NCBI RefSeq assembly: GCF_046098205.1
Contig: NZ_JBJURJ010000002.1
Span: forward strand, 186,001-250,000
Reading direction: 5' to 3'
Length of the DNA: 64,000 bases
Source: Paenibacillus_AR mesotrionivorans
GTDB taxonomy: Bacteria > Bacillota > Bacilli > Paenibacillales > NBRC-103111
Shown: positions 32,617-41,829 of the stretch, one piece after another
How the letters are laid out: the number at the start of each line of letters is the position of its first letter
How positions within the stretch are numbered: position 1 is the first letter of the stretch
The notes under the pieces: generated by a model
The model's input: the letters and a program-made list of their open reading frames with translations, nothing else
What the model was told of the DNA's origin: nothing
Database searches by the model: none
Made by a program: the position numbers and the translations under genes

Positions 32617-34578
32617 ATGAGACAAACCCGGCTTGCCCTCCGCAAGCTTCCTGCCCGCAAACGTCCTCCCCTTACGCTGTGGCAGTCCGTTTGCATATCG
32701 GCAATCCTGGGTCTGGCCGCCCTGGCCCTGTGCCTGGGTATGGAATGGATGACCAGAGGCTCCTTTACCGAGGTGCGCTCCTGGATGGAAGGAAGCCGCA
32801 GCATATTTTTCTTGAATGCCATGCTGACCTTTTTTCTGCTCCTGCTGTGTTATGGCGTTATCGGTTCTCTTCTGCCTGCCATGGCCACGGCTGCGCTGTT
32901 ATTGTCAGTGGGATCGTTGATCAGCTACTTCAAGACCAGGCTCATCGGCGAGCCCTTTTTCCCTTGGGACATCCTGTTAAACCAGGAGGGAATGAACATC
33001 GCGCCCTTGGTAACCGGCTCCAACGCATATATCCGGATCGGCGTCATCATTCTGGTGGTGGCGGGCCTGGTCCTTCTGCGGGTAAAGCTGGGGCGTTTTG
33101 CTCCCTCCTGGTGGGGCCGCCTGGGCCTGGTTCTGGTAGCTGCGGCGGGGTTGGTCTCCTTCGCCTTCCAGAGCACGTGGGCCAACCGGATGCTGAATCA
33201 GGCAGGTGTTGCCCAGATTATCTGGAACCAGCAGGAGAACTACGGCAACAACGGTTTTGCCTTGGCTTTTACTTTAAACGTGAAAAATTCCATTATCACC
33301 AAACCAACCGGATACGGGGAGCAGGCCATTGACAGCATTGCCGCCAAGCTCACCTCCTCCCGGGGAGGAATGGCCACAGCTGCAGCAGATACGGCGGAGC
33401 CTGCAGGAAAGCTGCCCCATGTGATTTTCGTAATGAGCGAGGCCTTCTGGGACCCAACACTGCTGCCGGGTGTGACCTTCAGCGAGGATCCGCTGCCCAC
33501 CATCCACCGCCTCCAGGAGCGCTACGGAGCCAGCACCATGCTTACCCCCCAGTTCGGCGGAGGCACCAGCAACGTGGAGTTTGAGGTGCTGACGGGGTTT
33601 TCCACCAGCTTTTTACCCAGCGGCTCCGTGCCTTACCAGCAATATATCAGCCAGCCTATCCCCAGCCTGGCCAGTTTTTTTGAAAGCCGCGGCTACCGCA
33701 GTTTGGCTGTCCATTCCTACGAGGGGTGGTTCTGGAACCGGAACAATGTTTACAAATGGATGGGGTTTGAGGGCTTCAAAAGCCTGAGCCACTTTACGGA
33801 GCCGGAGTACAAGGGTGCCTTCATTGCGGACAGCGAGGTCTCCCGCAGCATTATCCGGGAGGTGGAGAAGTCGGAGGAGCCGGTATTTATTTACGCCGTT
33901 ACCATGCAGAACCACGGGCCTTACAACGATGACCGGTACGGCCAGACAGACATTGCCATCGACGGGGATATGACGGATGAGGCCAAACAGATCATCAACA
34001 CCTATACCCAGGGGGCCAAGGATGCAGACGCCAGCCTGAAGATGCTGATTGATTATTTTGAGGAAAAGGAAGAGCCAGCCTATATTGTCTTCTACGGCGA
34101 CCATCTGCCCATGCTGGGGTATGATTACGATGTTTACCGGCAAACTGGCTTTATCGGCTCCCCTCTGACGGAGGAATGGAGTTTGGAGGAGCTGCGCAGC
34201 ATGCGCTCCGTCCCCTTGGTCACCTGGACCAACGTTCCGGTGAAGGCGGAGCTGCCTGCCACCATCAGCTCGTCCTTCCTGGGATCCTTTGCGCTGAAGG
34301 CGCTGGGGATTGAACCCGTCGGGCAGTTCGCCTTGAATGCGGAGCTGTATCCATCCCTGCCGGGTCTCCTGCGCAATCTGACCATTGACAGTGGTGATAC
34401 CCTGTCCGGGATCGTACCGGAGGAGGCAAGTGCATTGGTGGAGGATTACCGGCTGCTCCAATACGATATGCTGTTCGGCAATCAATATCTGGCGGGCAAA
34501 ATGGATGAGGACTTCCTCGGCCGCCTGGCCCTGCCCGCCTACAACGTTATGGATGCGGAGCAGCCGGCGCTCCGTTAG
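32617..34578 (+). CDS. LTA synthase-family sulfatase-fold membrane protein
   Basis: The start is ATG 32617 behind GAGGAAAGGTG; the longer reading frame upstream crosses the terminator. The 653-residue protein has a basic N-terminus, about five membrane segments in the first 215 residues, and an extracellular sulfatase-fold domain. Key motifs are VMSEAFWDPT (metal-binding Glu), FGGGTSNVEFEVLTG (catalytic Thr) and YGDHLP (metal ligands near residue 495). LtaS-type enzymes transfer glycerol phosphate from phosphatidylglycerol to growing lipoteichoic acid or its primer. The Paenibacillus paralogues of this size may act on other wall glycopolymers, so exact substrate is open. The product is anchored in the membrane with its active site outside. 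Confidence 0.9.
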   Translation: MRQTRLALRKLPARKRPPLTLWQSVCISAILGLAALALCLGMEWMTRGSFTEVRSWMEGSRSIFFLNAMLTFFLLLLCYGVIGSLLPAMATAALLLSVGSLISYFKTRLIGEPFFPWDILLNQEGMNIAPLVTGSNAYIRIGVIILVVAGLVLLRVKLGRFAPSWWGRLGLVLVAAAGLVSFAFQSTWANRMLNQAGVAQIIWNQQENYGNNGFALAFTLNVKNSIITKPTGYGEQAIDSIAAKLTSSRGGMATAAADTAEPAGKLPHVIFVMSEAFWDPTLLPGVTFSEDPLPTIHRLQERYGASTMLTPQFGGGTSNVEFEVLTGFSTSFLPSGSVPYQQYISQPIPSLASFFESRGYRSLAVHSYEGWFWNRNNVYKWMGFEGFKSLSHFTEPEYKGAFIADSEVSRSIIREVEKSEEPVFIYAVTMQNHGPYNDDRYGQTDIAIDGDMTDEAKQIINTYTQGAKDADASLKMLIDYFEEKEEPAYIVFYGDHLPMLGYDYDVYRQTGFIGSPLTEEWSLEELRSMRSVPLVTWTNVPVKAELPATISSSFLGSFALKALGIEPVGQFALNAELYPSLPGLLRNLTIDSGDTLSGIVPEEASALVEDYRLLQYDMLFGNQYLAGKMDEDFLGRLALPAYNVMDAEQPALR

Positions 34579-34595
34579 TTTGCCGGCTCGCCAAA

Positions 34596-34642
34596 AAGCC
34601 CGATGGAGAAAATCCTGTCTGCAGGATTCTCCATCGGGCTTC
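34596..34642. terminator. Bidirectional terminator between convergent genes
   Basis: A long stem AAGCCCGATGGAGAA / TTCTCCATCGGGCTT, extended by TCCTG / CAGGA, sits between the LTA-synthase-family gene and the convergent AraC gene, with A and T runs outside. Confidence 0.9.
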
Positions 34643-34688
34643 TTTGGGGCGATGCCGCTTCTTGCTCAGGGCGTGTTTGCAACACACC

Positions 34689-35480
34689 CTACCGCATCTC
34701 CGAAGGGCTTTTGCCTGTGTAATGCTTGAACTGGCGGCTGAAGAAAAACACATCCCGGTACCCCAGCTCATGGGCCACCTCGGACACGGACAGCCCGGCA
34801 TACCGGAGCAGATGCTCCGCCCGCTCGATGCGGGAGCGGATGATGTAGGACTGCACCGACTGGCCGATCATCACCCGGAATTTGGTGGAAAAATACTTGG
34901 GGGATAGATTGGCCCGGGCCGCCAGATCCTCCAGCTTGTGATGGCGGGCTGCATGAAGACGGATGTAATTGGCCACCTCGTGGATGGCCTCGGTCAGTTG
35001 GACGCTGTCACCGCCGCCCTCCGGCTCCTCCACCCGGTCCTCCCGGAGCAGATGTATCATCAGCTGCTTCAGCACCAGCCGCGCCTCCACCTCCGCTCCG
35101 AAGGTTTTCTCCACAAGAAACAGCCGCACATAACTGGAAAGCAGACGTTCGAAATCCACATTTTCCTTGACGACCCTGTACGGCTCCGGCACCAGCTCGG
35201 GTATCCGGTTAAGATCAAAGTGAATATAAGTAAGGGTCAGCGGCTTCTGGGGATTATGCACCGCATAGGTATCATCGCCGGGACGAAATAGAAAGCAGCT
35301 CCCCCGGCTGATCCGGTATTGCACCCCGTTCAGGTGCACCTCCCCTTCCCCGCTCCACACATAGAATAAATCGTAATTGGGCAGCCTTTCCTCCCTGCGG
35401 TGCCATTTCCAGCCGGGCTCACAGAGGATTTTGGCAAAAGAGGGCTTCAAAATAAAATCATCCGGCGAAATCTCCAGCAT
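34689..35480 (-). CDS. AraC-family regulator with cupin domain
   Basis: The 263-residue protein starts at ATG 35480 with GGAAGGAAG upstream. An N-terminal cupin domain (about 15-100; SGEGEVHLNGVQYRISRGSCF) binds a small effector, usually a sugar in Paenibacillus. The C-terminal 100 residues hold two helix-turn-helices, with HELGYRDVFFFSRQFKHYTGKSPSEMR closing the protein. No target gene is evident; the neighbours are convergent or separated by about 90 bases in the same direction (ABC-2 permease upstream). Confidence 0.88.
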   Translation of the reverse strand: MLEISPDDFILKPSFAKILCEPGWKWHRREERLPNYDLFYVWSGEGEVHLNGVQYRISRGSCFLFRPGDDTYAVHNPQKPLTLTYIHFDLNRIPELVPEPYRVVKENVDFERLLSSYVRLFLVEKTFGAEVEARLVLKQLMIHLLREDRVEEPEGGGDSVQLTEAIHEVANYIRLHAARHHKLEDLAARANLSPKYFSTKFRVMIGQSVQSYIIRSRIERAEHLLRYAGLSVSEVAHELGYRDVFFFSRQFKHYTGKSPSEMR

Positions 35481-35573
35481 CGGCCTACGCTTCCTTCCGT
35501 CACATCCTGTTCTTATGCTTATTGTAACGAAAGTGGCCTAACGCTGCCAATGAAAATCATTCTTACCCCTTTT

Positions 35574-36350
35574 TTATCCGCGTCTTTTATAGCGCATCCG
35601 CCAATAGGCCAGCATCCATAGTCCGGCTGTAAGCACTATGGTAACGAACACATTCCAATACCAATGAACAGGCAAAGCACCAGCGGTGACGGTTATAACC
35701 GCCTTTTGGCTTAAACCGCTAGGCAGAAGCACCGCCAGCCGCGGATCGGGAATATTCGCCAGTATCAGCAGAATTGCCGGTATAAGAATCGTAAGCCCTG
35801 CCGCCTGAATTTGAGTATTGGCGATTGCACTAGCCGTCACACCCAGAGAAATCAGGAACAGGAACCAAAAGCTGTAGAGCAGCATGGCCTGGAGGTACAA
35901 GACCGTATCAACGGGACTGTAGTAAATATTCGTATAATAAACACCCGCCCATGAGCCGACAAAACAGCTGAACCACAAAAGTGCCATACTGGACATGTAT
36001 TTGCTAGCCAGATATTGGCCGGTACGGATCGGCTTGGAGAAAAGAATATCCAATATTCCGCTTTTTTCTTCCTTTACAATACAACCCATTAAGGTGAGGG
36101 CAATCATCATAATGCCAAGTTGGTTCAACTGGCCGAAAACTCCCGAAAAAATTTCGTTGCCAGTGGGGATTGGCGCATTCGGGTCGAGGATCAGACCGCT
36201 GGTTTCCCCGATCATAAGGGGCAATAACTTCATCGTTACAGGCTGCAGTATCCCGATGGCTATGAATACCAGCGGAAGCCAAAGCAGCTTATATTCCCGC
36301 AGCGCCTCCGTCCACTCTTTTTTCAACAGGATGATGACTTGATTATTCAT
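35574..36350 (-). CDS. ABC-2 type transporter permease
   Basis: The 258-residue protein is read from ATG 36350, 7 bases inside the end of the ATPase gene; an in-frame GTG at 36359 is also possible. It has six predicted membrane segments, with the NosY-like cytoplasmic loop KEEKSGILDILFSKPIRTGQYLASK near residue 100. The overlap with the ATPase gene shows tight coupling. Such two-component ABC-2 systems often export peptides, antibiotics or lipids, or give self-protection. The cargo is unknown. Confidence 0.85.
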   Translation of the reverse strand: MNNQVIILLKKEWTEALREYKLLWLPLVFIAIGILQPVTMKLLPLMIGETSGLILDPNAPIPTGNEIFSGVFGQLNQLGIMMIALTLMGCIVKEEKSGILDILFSKPIRTGQYLASKYMSSMALLWFSCFVGSWAGVYYTNIYYSPVDTVLYLQAMLLYSFWFLFLISLGVTASAIANTQIQAAGLTILIPAILLILANIPDPRLAVLLPSGLSQKAVITVTAGALPVHWYWNVFVTIVLTAGLWMLAYWRMRYKRRG

Positions 36351-37269
36351 CTTTCCCACCCACTAACTGGATAAAATAGTCTTCCAGCGACAGCTTGCCC
36401 GCTTCTATTTTGCTAAACTCCACGTTATACTCCAGCAGGCTGGACAAAATTCTCCGGACCCACGCCTCATCCGGCTCAAGGGCTTCCAATTGGACAGCAT
36501 TGTCCCGGACATAGACACGGGCCATTTTTTGGACATGGTTGATCCAGGCTTGGTTTACCAGCCGGCATTCTATAAAGAGTGCATTGGTCTGTTTACTTTT
36601 TGTCCAATCGGAATAATAGAAATCCTCCAGCTTCTGGCCCATTCTCATGATGCAGAAACGGTTGCATATTTCCTGTGCGTCACCCAGAATGTGGGTGGAG
36701 AAAATAACCGTGGCCGATTGTTTAATTCCCCCGATGAGGTCCAGTACCTCCCGGCGGCCAATGGGGTCAAGGGCGGAAACCGGTTCATCCAAAATCACAA
36801 ATTCCGGCCTGTGAATTATCGCTTGGGCAATTCCCAGCCGCTGCTTCATGCCGCCCGAAAAACCGCCAACCTTCCGTTTTCCGGATTCCGCTAATCCCAC
36901 TGTGCCCAATACCTCCAGAACCCGGGCCTGGAGCGCCGTTTTCTTCCCCCCGGACAATTGTCCATAGAAGGACAATACTTCTTCCGCCGTCATCCAGTCG
37001 TGAAACTGCGGATATTGCGGCAAGTAGCCGATCAATGCCCGCTGCTGCTCGATCTTTTTCCCGTTTATGCTTACACTGCCGCGGCTTGCCTGGAGAATGC
37101 CGGATACCATTTTTAATAACGTGGTTTTCCCTGCACCGTTTGGACCAATCAGTCCGATGCAGTCTCCCCTCTGGATGGTTAATGTAAAATCCTCTACAGC
37201 CTTGCGGGTGCCAAAGGTTTTTGTTAACCGCTCCAGTTCTACAAACGGTGCGTTATATGCTTGTGTCAT
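36343..37269 (-). CDS. ABC transporter ATP-binding protein
   Basis: The 308-residue protein starts at ATG 37269 behind GGAG and overlaps the end of the PLDc_N gene by 17 bases. It has Walker A GPNGAGKTTLLKM (near residue 40), Q-loop YLPQYPQFHDW, signature SGGMKQRLGIAQAII (near 135) and Walker B FVILDEPVSALDP (near 155). The C-terminal 90 residues form the extra domain typical of CcmA/NosF-type exporters. It energises the permease encoded directly downstream. Confidence 0.93.
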   Translation of the reverse strand: MTQAYNAPFVELERLTKTFGTRKAVEDFTLTIQRGDCIGLIGPNGAGKTTLLKMVSGILQASRGSVSINGKKIEQQRALIGYLPQYPQFHDWMTAEEVLSFYGQLSGGKKTALQARVLEVLGTVGLAESGKRKVGGFSGGMKQRLGIAQAIIHRPEFVILDEPVSALDPIGRREVLDLIGGIKQSATVIFSTHILGDAQEICNRFCIMRMGQKLEDFYYSDWTKSKQTNALFIECRLVNQAWINHVQKMARVYVRDNAVQLEALEPDEAWVRRILSSLLEYNVEFSKIEAGKLSLEDYFIQLVGGKDE

Positions 37270-37489
37270 GTGGGCTTCTCCTGCCTAAGAGCAAATAAAG
37301 GACAGGTCCGATGGGAGTAATGAGCAGCGCTATCAAAATCCATAACAGCCTCTGTCTTCGTTCCTTCCAGTTTCTGACCATATCCAGAATCACAATACAC
37401 ACCAAAACCATCTGAATCACAAACAACGGTGCAATAACGGCTGCCAAATCGGGAGAAATAGAGAATAATTCCGCAAGCTTTTCCGTCAT
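37253..37489 (-). CDS. Small PLDc_N-domain membrane protein
   Basis: The 78-residue protein starts at ATG 37489 with GAGAAGGGAG upstream. Two hydrophobic segments are separated by the basic loop VRNWKERRQR, and the end PIGPVLYLLLGRR is the PLDc_N signature seen in small proteins of ABC-2 and SdpI-type immunity loci. The role is not known. It starts the operon with the ATPase and permease, and the large palindrome upstream (37519-37548) probably controls all three. Confidence 0.8.
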   Translation of the reverse strand: MTEKLAELFSISPDLAAVIAPLFVIQMVLVCIVILDMVRNWKERRQRLLWILIALLITPIGPVLYLLLGRRSPHDTSI

Positions 37490-37518
37490 GTTTCCTTCTC
37501 CCTTCTCAATCCCTTTAA

Positions 37519-37548
37519 TATTTAGGTATTTAATTAAATATCTAAATA
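37519..37548. promoter_or_regulatory. 30-bp near-perfect palindrome, candidate ArsR-type operator
   Basis: The half-sites TATTTAGGTA and TATCTAAATA flank a TTTAATTAAA core, with one mismatched pair in 15. It is 30 bases upstream of the PLDc_N start. Its half-sites recur before the alpha/beta hydrolase gene (39373-39404). Size and AT-richness fit ArsR/SdpR-type winged-helix repressors; no such gene lies in the window. Confidence 0.6.
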
Positions 37549-37641
37549 AAGATGTGCAAAACTCTCCCTCCTTGTCTGCCCGCAGCCGCGGCACGGCTGC
37601 AGGTCTTCTGAGCAAAGGGGAGAGCGGACAGTGCTGCGGAC

Positions 37642-39345
37642 TTATTCCGCCAGCTTCTTCACCCAATTAGCCACATCCTCAACCAGAGAAGCGGCCACAT
37701 TGGAGGGCTGGCCGTATTCCATGCCCATGGATATGGAGCCATACTCGGACAGCAGATGGTTGACGGAGGGGTAAGAGGTGAAGGTTACATTGCTGCGTTC
37801 CTTCAGCGCTTCCTTCCAGCCCTCATATTGTTTCATGCTGACCTGCCAGTCATTCTCTCCTTGAGTGATGAACATGGGAGTGGACTGGGTTTTGGCCAGC
37901 TCCCCCGGCTGATATTCCCGCTGCTCAATCCACCAGTACGGGTCTCCCCAAGGAAATTGCTCCGGCAAATGATCCACGGAATAAACCGGGTCGTTGATGA
38001 TGTCCACCATACGCTTATAAGCGGCTACCGCCCCCTCCTGCCGGGCGACCAATTCTGCAGGCTGGCCTGTTTCCTTCAGGAGCTGGAGAGCCACCTCCTG
38101 CTGCTCCACGAGGACCTCGTTCATATTTCCGCTGGGCGCAGACAGCAGCACCGCTCCCTTGACCGAAGCGCCTGCTGGCTTCTCCAGCATCAGCGGCAGC
38201 GCGTAACCGCCTTGGCTGTGTCCGGCGATGAAGATGTTGTCGGGGTCAATTTCCTTCAGGGTTTTGGCCAGCTCCACCGCCCGCAGGGCATCCGCCACGG
38301 TCTCGTCCTCCAGGGAGAACCGGGAACCGTCGGCCATTACCTTCAGGGAATGTTCGGCCGTAACCTTGTCGTACCGCAGCACGGCGATCCCTTGGGCTGC
38401 CAGCCCGGAGGCCAGATCCCGGAACGGCTTGGCGCCGCCGATGGTTTCATCCCGATCATTGGGGCCTGAGCCGTGAACCAGAATCACCATCGGGAAGGGG
38501 CCTTCCCCCTTGGGAAGAGTCAGTGCTCCCGGAAGGGCAAACTCCCCTTCCCCTACTACAATTTCACGTTCTGTGTACAAATTGGGGTTATCATAAGAAG
38601 CAGGCTGATGGGTGGAGGCCGCAGGGGCATTGGCAAGATCATCCACTCTCCCCTGTTTGTCAAAACGGAGCACCAGCGCAATCCGTCCCGGCGGAATATC
38701 CAGCTCATAATCCAATACCACATTGGAATGGACACCGTTTATTTCGGTTTTGGTACCCACCAGCTTGGGATGAGCGACGGCCAGACCCTGGAATTCGGCC
38801 AAAGTCCCTGCTACAGTTTTGGCACCGAGGGCCTTCATCAGCGCGGGGGAGGAGCCGGCCGCCAGTTGTTCCCTGTTACCGTTAAGAAGATGATAGACAT
38901 AGGCGGTTGCCTTCAGTGTCAAATCATCCTGGGCCACAGGCAACTGCCCGCTCCCATCCAATGCCAGCCCGGCGAATTGCTCCAATGCAGCAACAGGAAG
39001 CACCGTTTGTTCATCCACCAAACGGACTGGTGCACCAAGATGGATTTTTGCGCCGCTTAGCTCCGCTTCCGCAGAGTCAATCCATACCTTCAATACCACG
39101 GAGCCCCTTGAGGCCGTGACACTACGCTCCTCCCCGTTCCATTCCACACGTGCGCCCAACAGCTCCGCCCCCTGACGCAGGGGAACCAATGCAGCTTGCT
39201 CCTGCGGGGAGGCGGAGACGGGAGCGGATTGGCTTTCTGCCGGTGAGAATGCAGGAGCATTAGCTGCGGCCATGGCACCTACAGGCATGGATAAGCTTGA
39301 GGTGACCAGCAGGGATAAGGATAAAAGTGCGGCTTGCTTTTTCAA
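37642..39345 (-). CDS. Secreted alpha/beta hydrolase with copper-amine-oxidase-like N-domain
   Basis: The 567-residue protein starts at ATG 39345. A signal peptide (about 1-27, cleavage after AMA) is followed by a copper-amine-oxidase-N-like domain (about 50-120; LVPLRQGAELLGARVEWNGE), common in secreted Paenibacillus proteins; a DUF3887-like small domain (about 145-235); and a serine hydrolase domain (about 260-565) with VILVHGSGPNDRDE (oxyanion region), the nucleophile in IAGHSQGGYALPLML, and a His in SVNHLLSEYG. It resembles esterases of the YqkD/BAAT type. Substrate is unknown. It is transcribed toward the ABC-2 operon, with a 150-base gap. Confidence 0.88.
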   Translation of the reverse strand: MKKQAALLSLSLLVTSSLSMPVGAMAAANAPAFSPAESQSAPVSASPQEQAALVPLRQGAELLGARVEWNGEERSVTASRGSVVLKVWIDSAEAELSGAKIHLGAPVRLVDEQTVLPVAALEQFAGLALDGSGQLPVAQDDLTLKATAYVYHLLNGNREQLAAGSSPALMKALGAKTVAGTLAEFQGLAVAHPKLVGTKTEINGVHSNVVLDYELDIPPGRIALVLRFDKQGRVDDLANAPAASTHQPASYDNPNLYTEREIVVGEGEFALPGALTLPKGEGPFPMVILVHGSGPNDRDETIGGAKPFRDLASGLAAQGIAVLRYDKVTAEHSLKVMADGSRFSLEDETVADALRAVELAKTLKEIDPDNIFIAGHSQGGYALPLMLEKPAGASVKGAVLLSAPSGNMNEVLVEQQEVALQLLKETGQPAELVARQEGAVAAYKRMVDIINDPVYSVDHLPEQFPWGDPYWWIEQREYQPGELAKTQSTPMFITQGENDWQVSMKQYEGWKEALKERSNVTFTSYPSVNHLLSEYGSISMGMEYGQPSNVAASLVEDVANWVKKLAE

Positions 39346-39372
39346 CCTTCATCAGTCCTTCCGGATTTTATA

Positions 39373-39404
39373 ATTAGATAATTACCTAAATGTTTAATTA
39401 AACA
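39373..39404. promoter_or_regulatory. Candidate operator before the hydrolase gene
   Basis: TTAGATAATTACCTAAA (39374-39390) is nearly palindromic and TGTTTAATTAAACA (39391-39404) is a perfect 14-bp palindrome. The TTTAGGTA/TATCTAA half-sites and TTTAATTAAA core are the same as in the palindrome at 37519, in different order. Confidence 0.5.
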
Positions 39405-39454
39405 ATAATACGGATCCCCCCGTTTGTCAAACCGCCATGTGCTTTTTCCGGGAA

Positions 39455-39916
39455 TTACCGGAGCGTACGGCGGTAGGTTTGCAGGCTGACAGCAATATGT
39501 GCAGCACCGAAGATCAGACCGGCGGCCAGCAGCGGAACCGCGTGAAGAAGAACCGATGCCAGAAGAAAATATACCGACGGGAACACGGCCAGCGGTACAG
39601 GTATCCCCCATAATGGAGTGAATAACCGGGCGAAATCTCTGCCGCACCGGTAATACACCATCCAGACTGCATAATACAGCAAGAGACATACAGCCATCCC
39701 CGCGAGAGCGGCGGCTTCGTACCCATGGCTGAGGCGGACCGGATAAAACAGAGGCAGCACAATCGTGCCCACCCGTCCGGCAGTCTCCGCAGCGGCTAAA
39801 ACCGGGTGAACCCGGCTTCCGTCGGGGGCCGGAACATTCCGGGGAGACAAAAACATAAAACTCACACTGGGAAGCATAACCAAAACCGGTATAATGAAAC
39901 TGGAGATATGAAGCAT
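39455..39916 (-). CDS. Four-helix membrane protein, unknown
   Basis: The 153-residue protein starts at ATG 39916 behind GGAGG. Four hydrophobic segments are predicted (near 5-25, 45-60, 70-95 and 115-140), with an Arg-rich C-terminus. I do not recognise a family. It is transcribed in the same direction as the hydrolase but is separated by the AT-rich operator region, so it is probably its own unit. Confidence 0.7.
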   Translation of the reverse strand: MLHISSFIIPVLVMLPSVSFMFLSPRNVPAPDGSRVHPVLAAAETAGRVGTIVLPLFYPVRLSHGYEAAALAGMAVCLLLYYAVWMVYYRCGRDFARLFTPLWGIPVPLAVFPSVYFLLASVLLHAVPLLAAGLIFGAAHIAVSLQTYRRTLR

Positions 39917-39971
39917 GTGTCTGCCTCCGCTTTAATCATGTTATCCATCCGGATCAAGGGGGTCTGCTCTT

Positions 39972-40595
39972 ATGAGAAGAGAAGAATTTGATGTTCTAAG
40001 CCGTGAGGAAATCGACGCCTTTTTGACGGAGGCCTCCTTCGGCTTCCTCGGGGTAATGGGTTCCGACGGGTGGCCTCACATGAAGCCGTTGAATTATGCC
40101 TACACCTGCGGAGCCATCTATTTCCACGGTTCGGCCAAGGGGGAGAAAATGGACGACCTTGCCCGAACCCGCCAGGTCACCTTCGCGGTAGCCAAGGAGT
40201 ATGCCATTATCCCGTCCACCTTCAGCGATTCGCCTGTGGCTTGCCCCGCAACCGCCTTCTTCAAGTCCGTCCATATTAAAGGATTGGCCGATGTGGTTAC
40301 GGACCCCGCAGAGAAGGCTTCTGCCTTAACTGCCCTGATGCAAAAGCTGCAGCCGGAAGGCGGGTATGCCCCCATCGATCCCGAGGATGCCCGCTACAAG
40401 CAGATGCTGAAGGCGGTAGCAGTCGTGCGCGTATCCATAGAGGAGATCACCGCCAAATTCAAATTTGGCCAAAATCTCTCTGAAGCCCGCAGAGAGATCA
40501 TCATCAGCCGCCTGGAGGAGCGGGGCAGGCCTGACGACGCTGCTACGGCCGGACTGATGCGAGCCTACGCTCCAAGCTCCGGAACGGAGGAATAG
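39972..40595 (+). CDS. Pyridoxamine 5'-phosphate oxidase-family flavin protein
   Basis: The 207-residue protein starts at ATG 39972. It has a split-barrel flavin-binding fold: FGFLGVMGSDGWPHMKPLNYAY (start of the barrel, near residue 22), IYFHGSAKGEKMDDL (FMN phosphate contacts, near 50) and VHIKGLADVV (near 98). It resembles the NimA/YwrF-like group that binds flavin or heme, so a reductase or antibiotic-modifying role is possible and true vitamin B6 synthesis is unlikely. It is monocistronic. Confidence 0.82.
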   Translation: MRREEFDVLSREEIDAFLTEASFGFLGVMGSDGWPHMKPLNYAYTCGAIYFHGSAKGEKMDDLARTRQVTFAVAKEYAIIPSTFSDSPVACPATAFFKSVHIKGLADVVTDPAEKASALTALMQKLQPEGGYAPIDPEDARYKQMLKAVAVVRVSIEEITAKFKFGQNLSEARREIIISRLEERGRPDDAATAGLMRAYAPSSGTEE

Positions 40596-40603
40596 CCGCC
40601 AAA

Positions 40604-40663
40604 AAAAGCCCGAAGCGAATCAGGAGCTCCGTCAGACAGACCCCTTAAGCGCTTCGGGCTTTT
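40604..40663. terminator. Bidirectional terminator between convergent genes
   Basis: A 14-bp stem AAAAGCCCGAAGCG / CGCTTCGGGCTTTT encloses a 32-nt loop. It ends both the flavin-protein gene and the convergent epimerase gene. Confidence 0.85.
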
Positions 40664-40667
40664 AATT

Positions 40668-41663
40668 TTATTTCACATAAAGCCGCGCCCGTTCCTCCCA
40701 AATTTCCCCGGGCTCCAGCCCGAACAGGCCGATTTCCTCGGCAGGAAGGCCGGTGTTGGGCGCATTCACCAGATTAATCTGTGGTTCGGGACAGAAGAAG
40801 CCTTCCCGGGCTCCGTTGTTATAAAGCATCCATTGCTTGTAGGAGGTCCCTGCGTCGTACACCAGGGTGATGCCTTCTTTTTTGTCTGTCAGCTCCATGA
40901 AGTTGCGGCCATTCTGGGGTTTGACCGTATAGTGGTTGTCCAGCGGAATGGCAAAGGGGTTCACGCCTTCTCCCTGCAGAGCGGTTTCCTCCGCTGACAG
41001 GGGAAGCTTACCGCCTGTGGGCAGCGTGCGGCCGGACATTTCCCAGCGTTCGCCGATGGTGACCTTCACCAGATAATCTGCCGCTGCGCTATCCGGTGCA
41101 AAAGGCACACTCACTGCTGTATGGAAAGCCAGAAGACAAGGCATGGATACGTCCCCGTCATTGCGGATAAACAGATGCTGCGCCAAGCCGCCTTCCGCGC
41201 TGAGGGAATAAGTCAGCCGGATAGTGAAATCAAAGGGCAGATACTGGTGAACGGGATGGCCCTCACGCACCTGAACGGCTACCGTTACAACGCTTTCAGT
41301 GCCATGTACACCGATATGCTCCACTGTCCAGGGAATGGTATGGACAAAACCGTGGATATGGTTATTGTCTCTGGGGCTATTGACCGGAAGCTGATACGTC
41401 TTGCCGTTCCACGGGAACTTGCCGTCCTCGTAGCGGTTGGGCGGGAACAATACGGGAATCCCGTAAATGGCCGGATGGGCTTTGAAATCCTCCATGCCGC
41501 CTTCCGCCGGCTCATGCAGGAACCGGTACCCCTTCTCCACGTCCCGGAACGCCACCAGATTGCCGCCATATTCAGGCAGAATCGCCGCTTCATATTTGCC
41601 GGCCTTTAACCAGACCGCTGTTTCGCCTTGAAATTCGCCTGCCTTCGCTTCATAAACGGACAT
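40668..41663 (-). CDS. Aldose 1-epimerase-family protein
   Basis: The 331-residue protein starts at ATG 41663 behind AGGAGACC. It has the galactose-mutarotase beta-sandwich: ILPEYGGNLVAFRD (near 30), NNHIHGFVHTIPW (catalytic His region, near 100), ACLLAFHTAVSVPF-like segment near 178, and FFCPEPQINLVNAPNTG (near 290, sugar-contact Glu). It interconverts anomers of an aldose or sugar phosphate. It is monocistronic, and a possible CcpA site precedes it. The exact sugar is unknown, although the next upstream gene is the uronate-pathway kduI. Confidence 0.85.
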   Translation of the reverse strand: MSVYEAKAGEFQGETAVWLKAGKYEAAILPEYGGNLVAFRDVEKGYRFLHEPAEGGMEDFKAHPAIYGIPVLFPPNRYEDGKFPWNGKTYQLPVNSPRDNNHIHGFVHTIPWTVEHIGVHGTESVVTVAVQVREGHPVHQYLPFDFTIRLTYSLSAEGGLAQHLFIRNDGDVSMPCLLAFHTAVSVPFAPDSAAADYLVKVTIGERWEMSGRTLPTGGKLPLSAEETALQGEGVNPFAIPLDNHYTVKPQNGRNFMELTDKKEGITLVYDAGTSYKQWMLYNNGAREGFFCPEPQINLVNAPNTGLPAEEIGLFGLEPGEIWEERARLYVK

Positions 41664-41688
41664 GTACAGGTCTCCTGTTCGTTTTGGA

Positions 41689-41702
41689 TTGATACGCTTT
41701 CA
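41689..41702 (-). promoter_or_regulatory. Possible catabolite-responsive element
   Basis: On the minus strand TGAAAGCGTATCAA matches the CcpA consensus TGWAARCGYTWNCW at 12 of 14 positions. It lies 26 bases upstream of the epimerase start. Confidence 0.4.
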
Positions 41703-41829
41703 CATCTTTCTCCCAAAGGATACCATTCCGGTGCTCCAAGTCAAGGGGAAATCTGCTTCGTGGGCACCTATCGGCCAAATGCGATGATCAGCTTGCCGGG
41801 AGCTGCGGTGCTAATACAAGTTCAAGCTG

